From: Candidatus Saccharimonadota bacterium
GTDB taxonomy: Bacteria; Patescibacteriota; Saccharimonadia; Saccharimonadales; Saccharimonadaceae
DNA length: 55,341 nt
Direction of reading: 5' to 3'
Assembly: GCA_017512045.1 (NCBI GenBank)
Contig: JAFWHE010000004.1
Coordinates: 1 to 55,341 of the forward strand
Part shown: positions 8,193-17,217 of the stretch, piece by piece
Layout of the letters: each line of letters begins with the position of its first letter
How positions within the stretch are numbered: position 1 is the first letter of the stretch
Translations under genes and position numbers: made by a program
The notes under the pieces: generated by a model
Databases searched by the model: none
What the model saw: the letters and a program-made list of their open reading frames with translations, nothing else
What the model was told of the DNA's origin: nothing

Positions 8193-8981
8193 CTACGCAG
8201 TTAATCCGTCATAAATCTTCTGCCAATCCTCCAAATCAAGGTCGGCAGGTCTAGCATCCCTAGATATGCCAATTTGTTCAAAAATCTTCAACAAATCATC
8301 TTTTGACACTTGTCCCAGATTCTTAATCAATTTCTTCCTGGGCGCAGAAAATCCTCTTTTTATCAAAGTAAATACGTCATCTGGAATAATTTGATTTTCT
8401 AGTGACTCTAGTATAATCACCTGACTATCTACTTTTGGCACCGGCGTAAATAATTCCCTACTAACTACCGGGCCAAGAGTGACCTTAGCCTTATTCTGAA
8501 CAGATAACGACAGTACTGTATGGTTACCCTTTCCCGCTGCGATTCTCTCCGCCACCTCTTTTTGCACTAGTAATACGATTCTGACGGGTTTATTTTTCGC
8601 CTCTAATAGCTTTTGGATAATCGGCGAGGTGATATAATACGGAATATTTCCGGCGACGACATATGATTTCTTTAAAGCTGGATAATTTTCTAAATCAAAC
8701 TTCAGAAAATCAGCGTGTATCACCTCTAGATTCTTTCCTGGAAAAGATTTTGGCAAATTATAGGCTAACTTTTCATCATATTCTACGGCTACCACCTCTG
8801 GGAAAATCCTTAGCAGGCTAGATGTCAGAGTACCGAGTCCTGGGCCAATCTCCAAACAGACAGGAGTCTCTACTATACTATCAGATATTCCATCTCCTCT
8901 AGCCAGCTCTGCGATTTCATCCAAGATGATACGATCTTTCAGCCAGTTCTGTCCAAGAGTTTTTTTATTCTGAAGCGCCAT
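8193..8981 (-). CDS. rsmA: 16S rRNA adenine dimethyltransferase
   Basis: KsgA/RsmA, which dimethylates two adjacent adenines near the 3' end of 16S rRNA during ribosome maturation. The protein (262 aa from MALQNKKTLGQNWL) shows the SAM-binding motif EIGPGLGTLT and the catalytic NIPYY motif, plus the small C-terminal helical domain. I chose ATG 8981 over the longer frame because it has an AAGGAT site and matches the family N-terminus. It starts 7 bp after the upstream transglycosylase gene stops, so the two are co-transcribed. Confidence 0.94.
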   Translation of the reverse strand: MALQNKKTLGQNWLKDRIILDEIAELARGDGISDSIVETPVCLEIGPGLGTLTSSLLRIFPEVVAVEYDEKLAYNLPKSFPGKNLEVIHADFLKFDLENYPALKKSYVVAGNIPYYITSPIIQKLLEAKNKPVRIVLLVQKEVAERIAAGKGNHTVLSLSVQNKAKVTLGPVVSRELFTPVPKVDSQVIILESLENQIIPDDVFTLIKRGFSAPRKKLIKNLGQVSKDDLLKIFEQIGISRDARPADLDLEDWQKIYDGLTA

Positions 8982-8988
8982 TTTATCC

Positions 8989-10062
8989 TTAATACCAATG
9001 CCCAGACTTGGACACACCATTACAAGAGCCAGTGCACCACCAGAACGTAAGAGCCTGAGACCAGCCACCATAACGCTTCGTCACGTATTCCGCCATCCAT
9101 CTGATTTGGGTGACTGGATTCGTTTCCCAATCGCTACCCTGGGAGGCCATCTTACTGCCAGGAAGAGCTTGTGGGATACCATATGCACCAGAATAGCTAT
9201 TTGTGGCACCAGTGCGACAGCCAGATTCATGATAAATGAGAGTCAGCGCATCACTAAGGTCTGCCTCTGATACGCCAGCCTGTCTAGCCCAGCCAGCACA
9301 AGTCTCCCACTCTGGTGGGATATTGGATGCTGCTTTTTTAGAGCCAACGGTAGTAATTTTATTTACTGGCTCTTTCACTACTTCTTCAGAAATTAACTCT
9401 CTGGATACCTCCACTCCGTCCACGAATTGCACAGCATACTTTGTCACTTTGCGACCAGTTTCCCCTTCCTGGGTAACTTTAGTCTCACCAGAGGACAATG
9501 AAGAGTCTTCTTTTGTTTCCTCAGAAAATGGAATTGTTGCTTCTACCGTGACCGTCTCGCCACCACTACGTGTGATTTTATAGGTAGTAGAGCTACCCGC
9601 TTCTAGGAAATTGCTATTCTCTACCATTTCTATATCATCGCCATCATAAATCGTAAAACCAGCATCTTCCGCAATAGTCCGTGGATCGTAGCTAGCTGTC
9701 ATTACATATTTCTTAATCTTACCATCCATGATTATTACTGGACGAGAACGATAGATATTAATGTGGAAATTATCTAAATTAATCAAAGAATTACGGTCTG
9801 GCTCTACGATATCTGTATCCGATAGTTCATAACCAGCTCGACTTAAGGCCTCGCCAACCGTGACAGCATCCGTCTTTACGGTCAACTTCTTTCCCTGATC
9901 ATAAAAAGTCACAAAATGTGGTTCTACTAGCTTATGTTCACCGTCATCGTCTGCAAATGTATCATTAGTAGTGAATTTCATTATGGACGCAAAAATCAAA
10001 GCAACAATCACTATGCCAAAAATTAACAGAGACACTCTGATATGATTCTTTGGAAGTCTCAT
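8989..10062 (-). CDS. Cell-wall hydrolase: DUF348 + G5 + transglycosylase-like domain
   Basis: Membrane-anchored or secreted peptidoglycan enzyme of 357 aa. An N-terminal signal/anchor helix (residues ~8-26) is followed by a ubiquitin-like DUF348 region, a G5 domain (E-E-V-V/VGSK segment before residue ~240) and a lysozyme-like C-terminus with an HESGC segment whose Glu fits the catalytic residue, then YSGAYGIPQ and WMAEYV. The layout resembles the YabE/Rpf-type proteins. ATG 10062 is preferred: the TATACT box (10071-10076) lies 8 nt upstream and would overlap an alternative start at 10080. It heads an operon with rsmA. Confidence 0.87.
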   Translation of the reverse strand: MRLPKNHIRVSLLIFGIVIVALIFASIMKFTTNDTFADDDGEHKLVEPHFVTFYDQGKKLTVKTDAVTVGEALSRAGYELSDTDIVEPDRNSLINLDNFHINIYRSRPVIIMDGKIKKYVMTASYDPRTIAEDAGFTIYDGDDIEMVENSNFLEAGSSTTYKITRSGGETVTVEATIPFSEETKEDSSLSSGETKVTQEGETGRKVTKYAVQFVDGVEVSRELISEEVVKEPVNKITTVGSKKAASNIPPEWETCAGWARQAGVSEADLSDALTLIYHESGCRTGATNSYSGAYGIPQALPGSKMASQGSDWETNPVTQIRWMAEYVTKRYGGWSQALTFWWCTGSCNGVSKSGHWY

Positions 10063-10139
10063 ACCGTTTAAGTATATCACAAAGCGGCTTTTTATTCAAC
10101 TCTGGCGATAATACCAGAAATATGCTAAAATATGTATAT

Positions 10140-10226
10140 CCCCGAGTGGCGGAATTGGTAGACGCGCTAGCTTCAGGTGCTAGTGTCCGCAAGGATGTGC
10201 TGGTTCGACTCCAGTCCCGGGGACCA
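10140..10226 (+). tRNA. tRNA-Leu (CAG)
   Basis: Class II tRNA with long variable arm and encoded CCA. The anticodon loop TTCAGGT gives CAG, reading CUG. The acceptor stem has an A-C mismatch at pair 6-67, whereas the other five pairs at that end are Watson-Crick. A TAAAAT box at 10126-10131 is the promoter. Confidence 0.95.
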
Positions 10227-10228
10227 AG

Positions 10229-10264
10229 AAAGCCTGTCCTGACTTCTGTCCAGGCTTATTTTTT
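10229..10264 (+). terminator. Terminator of tRNA-Leu, overlapping the end of the convergent gene
   Basis: Seven-bp stem (AAGCCTG with CAGGCTT) and a T run. The last codons and stop of the minus-strand surface protein (from 10256) lie within it. Confidence 0.75.
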
Positions 10265-11584
10265 ATCCGCATTGCGGAAAGTAAACCATGCGCCAGCAGA
10301 AATGATTGTCGCAACGAATACCGTCATAGAGATGGTAGATGTAGCAAATGACACATTATCAGACTTACTAACAAAACCTGAATTTGGCATTCCTACCTCT
10401 GTTGCAATTGCAAAATTAGAAAAACTTTTCACTCTGAATGTAGCAGTATGTGCAGCAACATCATAGCTAATCGGCTTAATAATCTCAAAGTCCTCACCAT
10501 CGTTGATATTGTGAACCAGGACTACATGCGCAACATCTACATCATCCGCAAATTCAAGAGTAATCGTGGCCTCCTCACCCAACTCATGTAATTGATTAGC
10601 CCAGACATCACTACTGTCTGCTTTACCCTTATAAAACACATTGAAGAAATCAATGTTGAGAATCTGAGAAATAGAATAATTCCCTGCAGCATTATTAAAG
10701 CCTGCGAGCTTTGTTTCATCTACTTCTGTGTCAGAGACGATAAGTTGTGCTGTACCACCATCAAGGGCAGATCCCAGAGATACAGAGCCACCAGAAACAG
10801 CCTCAGAATTAGTTTTTACAACATCCGCCGTCCTAGTGAAAGTGGCAGCAAAGTGAACATGGCCTTCTCGCATGATGAAAGTATATTGATTTGTCGCTGC
10901 TTGAGCTTCTAGTGGAATATCATTTGCCTTGACGCTAGTGAGCTGATAGCCATAAATTGGCGTAAACTCGAAAACTGCTTGTGAGCCTGGACGCAAAAAT
11001 ATCAATCCACAGTTGTTCTTCAGACCATGATCAGTGTCAGGAAGAGAATATTGGTCCGCATTAATCAAGTTACCTTCCCCATCGTAAACGGCAATGACCT
11101 TAGCATAGCCATTTTTTATCATGGCATCGTCATCGTCAATATCTACACAACCAGGGTTTCCCCAGATGACAGAATAAGAAGATGTCCCACCAGAAAGAGT
11201 GAAATCAAGAACGTAATTTGCCATCTCAGCAACACTGATAGAATAACGATCTTCACCAAGTGGTGAAAATGCAGTATTAACGCCATTGACAGTAACCTGT
11301 TCTAGTGTATATCCACTTATCTCTCCATACTCAATAGAAAAGCCGAACTTAATGGTGTGATTACTACCCGTGCTATCATACTGAGGAGTAGTACCACCAG
11401 TCGGAGATAATTGATGACTATCAAACTCCATATTTCCATCCATCTTGTCTGCAAAACCAGATGAAACAGAAATCGTAGATGTCATCGGATCGCCCACTGC
11501 AGCAAAAACTGGTGCAGAAACCGGCAACAAAATACTAACGACAGAAAGCAAAACTGCCATTAGCATACTCTTTATTTTTCTCAT
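10256..11584 (-). CDS. Secreted surface protein with MPNSG sorting-like tail
   Basis: 442-aa exported protein of unknown function. It has a signal peptide (MRKIKSMLMAVLLSV... ending near VFA), a beta-rich repeat-like body (two copies of a TLEQVTVNG / QLTSVKAND type stretch followed by AxxF or ADxT segments), and a C-terminus with MPNSG, a hydrophobic helix (SMTVFVATIISAGAWF) and a basic end RNADKK. This is the layout of sortase substrates with a degenerate LPxTG; no sortase gene is in the window. A GAGGA site precedes the ATG, with TATAAT about 35 nt further upstream. Confidence 0.75.
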   Translation of the reverse strand: MRKIKSMLMAVLLSVVSILLPVSAPVFAAVGDPMTSTISVSSGFADKMDGNMEFDSHQLSPTGGTTPQYDSTGSNHTIKFGFSIEYGEISGYTLEQVTVNGVNTAFSPLGEDRYSISVAEMANYVLDFTLSGGTSSYSVIWGNPGCVDIDDDDAMIKNGYAKVIAVYDGEGNLINADQYSLPDTDHGLKNNCGLIFLRPGSQAVFEFTPIYGYQLTSVKANDIPLEAQAATNQYTFIMREGHVHFAATFTRTADVVKTNSEAVSGGSVSLGSALDGGTAQLIVSDTEVDETKLAGFNNAAGNYSISQILNIDFFNVFYKGKADSSDVWANQLHELGEEATITLEFADDVDVAHVVLVHNINDGEDFEIIKPISYDVAAHTATFRVKSFSNFAIATEVGMPNSGFVSKSDNVSFATSTISMTVFVATIISAGAWFTFRNADKK

Positions 11585-11617
11585 ATAGCCAAATCCTCTT
11601 ATATTTATTCTATTATA

Positions 11618-13786
11618 TCACACTTTATTAATGACTGGAATCACAATTGGTGTATGTCCCGTGGCGTCATAGAGAATATGAGTAACATCTTCTTTGATTT
11701 CTTCTTTTAGATCCTTCAACGCTGGATCAGTAGAAATGGTTTTTTCTACCTTTACCCGCAAATAGTGACGAATTTTACCAATCAAATCCTCTGAATTATC
11801 TAGATAGATAAAAGCGCGAGAAACAATATCTGGTGTCTTAACCAATCGGCCAGTTTTCTTACTAATAGTCAGCACTATCACAAAAATACCCTCACGAGAA
11901 ATATGGATACGATCTTTTACCACCGCCTCATGTACTGGCTGATCTGCATCATCATATAATTTGTTCCCTACTGGGATGCGGCCATTCTTCTTAATCTTTT
12001 TATCCTTGGTGAACTCTATGATATCACCATCATCAGAGACGATGATATTATCCTTCGGAATACCAATCACATTTTCTGCCATCTCTGCATTGTGCTGCAA
12101 CATATAAAACTCACCATGGTATGGACAATAATTCTTTGGATGCAGTCTAGTGACAAAATCCACATGGTCCTCATAATAAGCGTGACCTGACAGATGAAGT
12201 GGGCCAATATTAGTCAAATGTGTCTTGCCATTTTGAATCACCTGTGCGCCTTCACGCAATAGCCCGTCCACCGTGCTCACCACGTGTGGCTCGTTACCAG
12301 GAATTGGATTAGATGAAAAGACAATTGTATCCGTAGCTTTAATCTTAATATATTTATGTGCACCAGTCACCATACGATTAAGCACTGCATTTAGCTCACC
12401 CTGAGAACCGGTACAAACAATTGTAACTTTATCATCTGGAAGCTTGATGATATCCTCCATCTTCATAATGGTATCTTTCGGCGCTTTGATATTCTTGGTA
12501 CGGAGGGCAACTTCTACGTTATTAATCATAGAGAAGCCGGCAAATGCCACCTTGCGACCACGTTTAGCCGCCTCACGTAGGGTGCTCTCTATACGAGAAA
12601 CTTGGGAAGAGAAACAAGAGATAATCACACGTCCATTAGCGTAGTGATCCATTACCTTACCCAGATTATCGCCGACATCATACTCAGAATGTGGGTGATG
12701 ACCGGGGGAGTCTATATTTGTAGACTCATTAAACATTAAATCAATTCCCTCTTTTTTTACAATCTCGTCAATACGCTCATAATCAGTCTGCTTGCCGTAT
12801 GGATTTTCCTCATGGCGCCAGTCGCCAGAAAAGTAAATCACACCATTTGGAGTGCGAACCACAATAGCTGTACTACCAGGAATAGAATGTAGAACATGAA
12901 TAAACTCTACCGATAAATGCTCAGAAACCTGTATTTTTTCATGTTTAAACGGATCGACTACATTATAATTAAGATCTGGCTCATCTTCTAGCTCTGACAT
13001 TTGCTTCTTGATCATGCCGATAGTGAAATCCGTACCATAAATCGGCGTAATCGGATTGAACTTTGGCAATAAATGACGACAAGCTCCAATGTGGTCCAAA
13101 TGCGCATGAGTAAACAATATCGCCTTAACTTTGTCCTTATTATCCTCTAAGAACTTGATATCTGGTATCATATAATTCACGCCCGGATAATCCGCCCCAG
13201 CGAATAATACACCCATATCCATCACTACCATCTCCCCATGATATTCTATGATTGTCATGTTTTTACCAATGCCAAACTCTCCCAAACCACCAATTGGGAT
13301 GATTTTGACAGAGTCCCGATCTGGACGGGCAGACTTGAGCTGGGCATGAGTAACCTGCTGGCCATTGTAGCCATTATAACGTGATTTATTAACAGGAACA
13401 CCGATAATATGTTGGGTCGCCTGTGCATTAACATCCTGAGATAACATCCTCTGATGATGTACCATCTCGCCTTTTTTAACAGAAACAGACAGGGCAACTT
13501 TCTTGCTCTCCGTCGCAGTTTTAGACTTTGTAGCAACCTTTTTAGGGGTGGATTTAGCACCTTTTGAAGCATTTTTCGCCACTTTTTTGGGCTGATTTGC
13601 CGTTTTTGCTACCTTAGAAGCCTTCTGGCGCGTGCGGGATACTAAGTGGGCATCCTTCCCACCCGGCTCAAAATTACTGTTAAAATGCCTATTCTGAGCT
13701 TCCTCGAACTGTTCTTTGATGCTCGGCAATCTCTCCCGTGCTTTTGCCAGTAATTTCGCCCGGCGTTCTTGTTCTTGTTTATTCAT
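11618..13786 (-). CDS. rnj: Ribonuclease J with long basic N-terminal extension
   Basis: Metallo-beta-lactamase/beta-CASP ribonuclease for mRNA decay and rRNA maturation. The core begins around residue 159 (DSVKIIPIGGLGEFGIGKN) and has the HAHLDHIG zinc motif at residues 227-234, HSIPGS, FSGDWRH and the beta-CASP HxSGHA segment. Total length is 722, against about 550-560 for typical RNase J. The excess is a Lys/Ala-rich, probably disordered tail (KKVAKNASKGAKSTPKKVA) that could bind RNA. An AAGGGA site precedes the ATG. Confidence 0.93.
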   Translation of the reverse strand: MNKQEQERRAKLLAKARERLPSIKEQFEEAQNRHFNSNFEPGGKDAHLVSRTRQKASKVAKTANQPKKVAKNASKGAKSTPKKVATKSKTATESKKVALSVSVKKGEMVHHQRMLSQDVNAQATQHIIGVPVNKSRYNGYNGQQVTHAQLKSARPDRDSVKIIPIGGLGEFGIGKNMTIIEYHGEMVVMDMGVLFAGADYPGVNYMIPDIKFLEDNKDKVKAILFTHAHLDHIGACRHLLPKFNPITPIYGTDFTIGMIKKQMSELEDEPDLNYNVVDPFKHEKIQVSEHLSVEFIHVLHSIPGSTAIVVRTPNGVIYFSGDWRHEENPYGKQTDYERIDEIVKKEGIDLMFNESTNIDSPGHHPHSEYDVGDNLGKVMDHYANGRVIISCFSSQVSRIESTLREAAKRGRKVAFAGFSMINNVEVALRTKNIKAPKDTIMKMEDIIKLPDDKVTIVCTGSQGELNAVLNRMVTGAHKYIKIKATDTIVFSSNPIPGNEPHVVSTVDGLLREGAQVIQNGKTHLTNIGPLHLSGHAYYEDHVDFVTRLHPKNYCPYHGEFYMLQHNAEMAENVIGIPKDNIIVSDDGDIIEFTKDKKIKKNGRIPVGNKLYDDADQPVHEAVVKDRIHISREGIFVIVLTISKKTGRLVKTPDIVSRAFIYLDNSEDLIGKIRHYLRVKVEKTISTDPALKDLKEEIKEDVTHILYDATGHTPIVIPVINKV

Positions 13787-13920
13787 TATAAAAAATCCCT
13801 TTATTTTCTTACAATATGCAGGTCCGCCACTACCTCTGATGACGAACGATACAAGTGATTATCTAGTAATCTTATTGTAGCAAAAAAGACGTGATTTGTA
13901 AATAGAAATCCAGCAATATG

Positions 13921-15006
13921 TTATTTGTCTTCTAGTGCTTCAATCCCAGGTAATTCTACTCCTGATAGCAGTTCCAGCGCCGCGCCACCACCAGTAGAAA
14001 TCAAGGAATACTGCAAATCTGGCTCTTTTTTCTGCAGATTTTCTACAAAACCAGTCGTGTCGCCACCACAGATAACACTAGTAAGGTCAGGAGCTCTACC
14101 CAGTGTCTGAGCCAAATCTGTAGAAGAAATAGCAAATTCAGGCTTTTCCGCTAGTCCTAGTAACCCATTCCAGAGGACAGTCTTTGCATTCTGACACATA
14201 TTGCAGATTTTTTCGTCAGATATCGGGCCAATATCCAGCTTTTTGCCAGCATCTTCGCCCTCTGTACCCTCTCTAAAGTCTTCTGCAACATAAACAGTAT
14301 CGAGTGGGCTGGTATAGCCATCCGCAGCAATCTTGCCTCCTACGACGATTTTATCGGCAATTTTAGCAAATTTGTCTATCAAAGGCTGCTTATCATCTAC
14401 CTTTGCGCCCCCAATAACAACGATAAACGGATGCTCTGGCTTTTCTGTAATAGCCTTTAGGGCAGTAACTTCTTTCTCTAATAATAGCCCTGCTACCGAT
14501 GGCAGCTCCTTTGTAATGGCATCCGTAGAGGCGTGTGCACGATGTACTACAGCAAAGCCATCCTGAACAAACAAATCTGCATGGGTAGATTCTGCAATCT
14601 CTCTGGCAAAATCAGTGGAATTAGCCTCTTCTCCAGGAAAGAAACGTAAATTTTCTAATAGTAAAATCCCGCCTACTGGTAGGTTTTCCACAGCCTCTTC
14701 TACATCTGGGCCAGAGACATCAGATACGAAGAATACTTTTTTATCTGGTAATAAATCCTTTAACTTCTCTGCCACAGGGGCGAGAGATAATTCTGGCACT
14801 TTTTGACCCTTTGGGCGACCCAGATGGGAAATCAAGATAATTCGACGTGCACCTTTTTTCTCTAATAGCTCTATTGTCGGAATGCTAGCACGAATTCTGA
14901 GGTCATCTGTCACAATGCCATCTTTCATTGGCACATTATAATCCACGCGCACCAAAACAGTCTGGTTACGGACATTCACATCAGACACACTTTTTTTATC
15001 AAACAT
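13921..15006 (-). CDS. pgk: Phosphoglycerate kinase
   Basis: Glycolytic enzyme making ATP and 3-phosphoglycerate from 1,3-bisphosphoglycerate. The N-terminal substrate motif VLVRVDYNVPM and ISHLGRPKG are clear, as are FVQDGFAVVHRAHAS and the C-terminal nucleotide-binding GGGAALELL. With 361 residues it is about 30 shorter than usual. It follows pyk by 38 bp with its own GGAGG site, so the two form a payoff-phase glycolysis operon. Confidence 0.96.
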   Translation of the reverse strand: MFDKKSVSDVNVRNQTVLVRVDYNVPMKDGIVTDDLRIRASIPTIELLEKKGARRIILISHLGRPKGQKVPELSLAPVAEKLKDLLPDKKVFFVSDVSGPDVEEAVENLPVGGILLLENLRFFPGEEANSTDFAREIAESTHADLFVQDGFAVVHRAHASTDAITKELPSVAGLLLEKEVTALKAITEKPEHPFIVVIGGAKVDDKQPLIDKFAKIADKIVVGGKIAADGYTSPLDTVYVAEDFREGTEGEDAGKKLDIGPISDEKICNMCQNAKTVLWNGLLGLAEKPEFAISSTDLAQTLGRAPDLTSVICGGDTTGFVENLQKKEPDLQYSLISTGGGAALELLSGVELPGIEALEDK

Positions 15007-15044
15007 AATACCTCCACTTATTACTTATATTATAACAGATAACT

Positions 15045-16478
15045 TTAAATACGGACAATCTTAATCGTATCGGTCCCACCAGCAATATCTTTGTGTCCAG
15101 ACATAATCACGGCTAAAATATCCTCGTGATCATCGCGAATCTGTAAATAACCAGATTCCTTCAATTCTTGCGCCAAATCTAACCCATAAGTCTCTGAATA
15201 GGTACGGACAAAGGCCGAGTTAGCATAAGTTAACGCCAACTGGCCTGCCACGCGAGCATTGCTGGTGACGGTAACAATTGGTAGAGTTGGGCGCTGAGCA
15301 GCAATAGCTGCAGCGGTAGCGCCTGTGGCAGTCTGACAAACAATCACGTCAGCATCAATCTTCTCTGCTAGGCGGACTACACCCTCTGCAATCGCATCAT
15401 AATTCTTAAACTCACCAGTCACATCATGGTTAATCGGCGAAACATGAGAATGATTTTGCGTATACAGGATGACTTTCTTCATCGCCTTCACTGCCTCTAC
15501 TGGATATTGTCCATTAGCAGTCTCATCAGAAAGCATCACTGCATCCGCACCCTGAATCACGGCATTAGCCACATCGGAAACCTCTGCGCGAGTAGGTTCT
15601 GGATTATCTACCATAGAACCCATCATCTGAGTCGCTACGATACACATCTTGCTATGCTCACGACACATCGCGATAAGCTTGCGCTGGACAATCGGCACAA
15701 CTTCCGCTCCAGCTTCCACCGCCATATCACCACGTGCCACCATAATGCCATCTGTCGCCTTGACGATTGCCTCCATCGCCTCATCACTCTCAATGGCTTT
15801 CTTAGTTTCTATCTTTGCAATAATCTGTGCGGTAGAACCATGACTCAGTAAAATCTGACGTAACTTCTCAATATCATCTGCGCTCTGGACAAAAGATAAC
15901 GCCACATAATCAAAATCGCGACTAGCACCAAATTCAATATCAGCCATATCTTTTTCCGTAATAATATCACCGCCGAAGTCCGTATCAGGTAAGTTCAAGC
16001 CCTTATGGCTCATAATGAAACCATCATTTTCTATTTCCACCTCAATGGCAGTCTTGCTGACTATTTCTGTTACAGTGGATTTAACTTTACCATCAAACAT
16101 AGAGAGTGGTTCCCCCACCTTTACCTTCTCTGCAAGGTTGTATTGCACTGGAATCACGTTACCACCATCATGCTCTTCGCAAGCGTGGTCTAAGATAAGT
16201 TTATCACCCTTGCGAACATCTAAGTGATTGTCCTTAATATCACCCAGGCGAATCTTCGGGCCCTGCAAATCCTGCAAAATTGCAACAGAACGCCCCTTCT
16301 TCTGAGCAGCTTTTCTAATCCATTCTATTTGCTGATCACGCTCTTGATAGCTCCCATGTGAAAAGTTCAGACGACAGCCATTCACGCCAGCCATAATTAG
16401 CTCTTCGATTTTTTCTTCTGTAAAAGTAGCCGGCCCAATGGTGGCTAAGATTTTGGTTCTTTTAAACAATTTGCTCAT
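15045..16478 (-). CDS. pyk: Pyruvate kinase
   Basis: Converts phosphoenolpyruvate and ADP to pyruvate and ATP. Diagnostic stretches: TKILATIGPAT, RLNFSHG, LQDLQGPKIR, the active-site IIAKIETKKAI and GIMVARGDMAVE, then ATQMMGSM. It has the C-terminal domain but no extra PEP-utiliser repeat. TATAAT (16485-16490 on the minus strand) ends 6 nt before the ATG with no ribosome site, so it is leaderless and heads the pyk-pgk pair. Confidence 0.97.
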   Translation of the reverse strand: MSKLFKRTKILATIGPATFTEEKIEELIMAGVNGCRLNFSHGSYQERDQQIEWIRKAAQKKGRSVAILQDLQGPKIRLGDIKDNHLDVRKGDKLILDHACEEHDGGNVIPVQYNLAEKVKVGEPLSMFDGKVKSTVTEIVSKTAIEVEIENDGFIMSHKGLNLPDTDFGGDIITEKDMADIEFGASRDFDYVALSFVQSADDIEKLRQILLSHGSTAQIIAKIETKKAIESDEAMEAIVKATDGIMVARGDMAVEAGAEVVPIVQRKLIAMCREHSKMCIVATQMMGSMVDNPEPTRAEVSDVANAVIQGADAVMLSDETANGQYPVEAVKAMKKVILYTQNHSHVSPINHDVTGEFKNYDAIAEGVVRLAEKIDADVIVCQTATGATAAAIAAQRPTLPIVTVTSNARVAGQLALTYANSAFVRTYSETYGLDLAQELKESGYLQIRDDHEDILAVIMSGHKDIAGGTDTIKIVRI

Positions 16479-16538
16479 AGATTAATTATAGCACGAGTTT
16501 TTTGGAATAATGAGAAGTATTTATGCTAAAATAGTCTT

Positions 16539-17009
16539 ATGCGGAGGTATTATTCCTATCCATACAAAGCGGAGCCACTGAATTTTCCGTCAGAGCCTTT
16601 TGCCAGAAAATTCGCTACGCTCGTAATTATTCTATGTATGATTTTGGTGATCTTCAATCTCGTTGCACATATAGTTTTTGATCCAAAAAAGGTCGCAGAA
16701 CGAAAAGTAGAAGAATTAGCAAAAGATTATTACGAAAACTATTATTATGATTCTTTCGTCGCCTCACTCAATGATGAAGATTATAGCACTGCATTCCTGA
16801 CTTACCATGATTATGGTTTTCCACGAGTGTATTTGCGCGAATTATTGCTATTTGATAATGGCCGTCATGCGGATTATCGTGGATATTTTGATGGTGATTA
16901 TTATTGCAATACTAACCATACCTATATTCAAATTACACCACAACCGCCTTACGAAAAGACCGATTATACTGTAGAGTATAAATATGATTGTCAGTGGAAC
17001 GTAGAATAA
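16539..17009 (+). CDS. Small single-pass membrane protein, unknown
   Basis: 156 residues starting MRRYYSYPYKAEPLNF, then one transmembrane helix (FATLVIILCMILVIFNLVAH) and a Tyr/Asp-rich exported domain (YYENYYYDSF, YRGYFDGDYYC). I do not recognise a family. Leaderless: TAAAAT at 16527-16532 is 6 nt from the ATG. It is followed closely by the tRNA-Glu promoter. Confidence 0.75.
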   Translation: MRRYYSYPYKAEPLNFPSEPFARKFATLVIILCMILVIFNLVAHIVFDPKKVAERKVEELAKDYYENYYYDSFVASLNDEDYSTAFLTYHDYGFPRVYLRELLLFDNGRHADYRGYFDGDYYCNTNHTYIQITPQPPYEKTDYTVEYKYDCQWNVE

Positions 17010-17047
17010 ATTGCTTTTTCCGCATTTATTTGCTATAATATATTCGT

Positions 17048-17122
17048 GGTCTCGTAGTATAACGGTTAGTACAACGGGTTTTCATCCCGTCAATAGGAGT
17101 TCGACTCTCCTCGAGATCACCA
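17048..17122 (+). tRNA. tRNA-Glu (TTC)
   Basis: Acceptor GGTCTCG pairs with CGAGATC; anticodon loop TTTTCAT gives TTC; CCA is encoded. TATAAT at 17034-17039 and TTGCTT at 17011-17016 form its promoter (17-bp spacer). Confidence 0.96.
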
Positions 17123-17135
17123 TTCCATAAATGAA

Positions 17136-17163
17136 ATAAAAACCCACAAGGGTTTATTTTTTT
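17136..17163 (+). terminator. Terminator after tRNA-Glu
   Basis: Short AAACCC/GGGTTT stem followed by a run of T. Confidence 0.75.
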
Positions 17164-17173
17164 GTGTCTAAAA

Positions 17174-17200
17174 AATCCCCCGACTTAAAATGTCGGGGGA
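17174..17200 (-). terminator. Terminator of hppA
   Basis: Nine-bp GC-rich stem (17176-17184 with 17192-17200). On the minus strand a T run follows it. Confidence 0.85.
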
Positions 17201-17217
17201 AAACGAGGAGTATTTAT

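Noticed and set aside
16005-16227. Plus-strand frames inside pyk
   Set aside because: Antisense to a clear pyruvate kinase with no regulatory signals.
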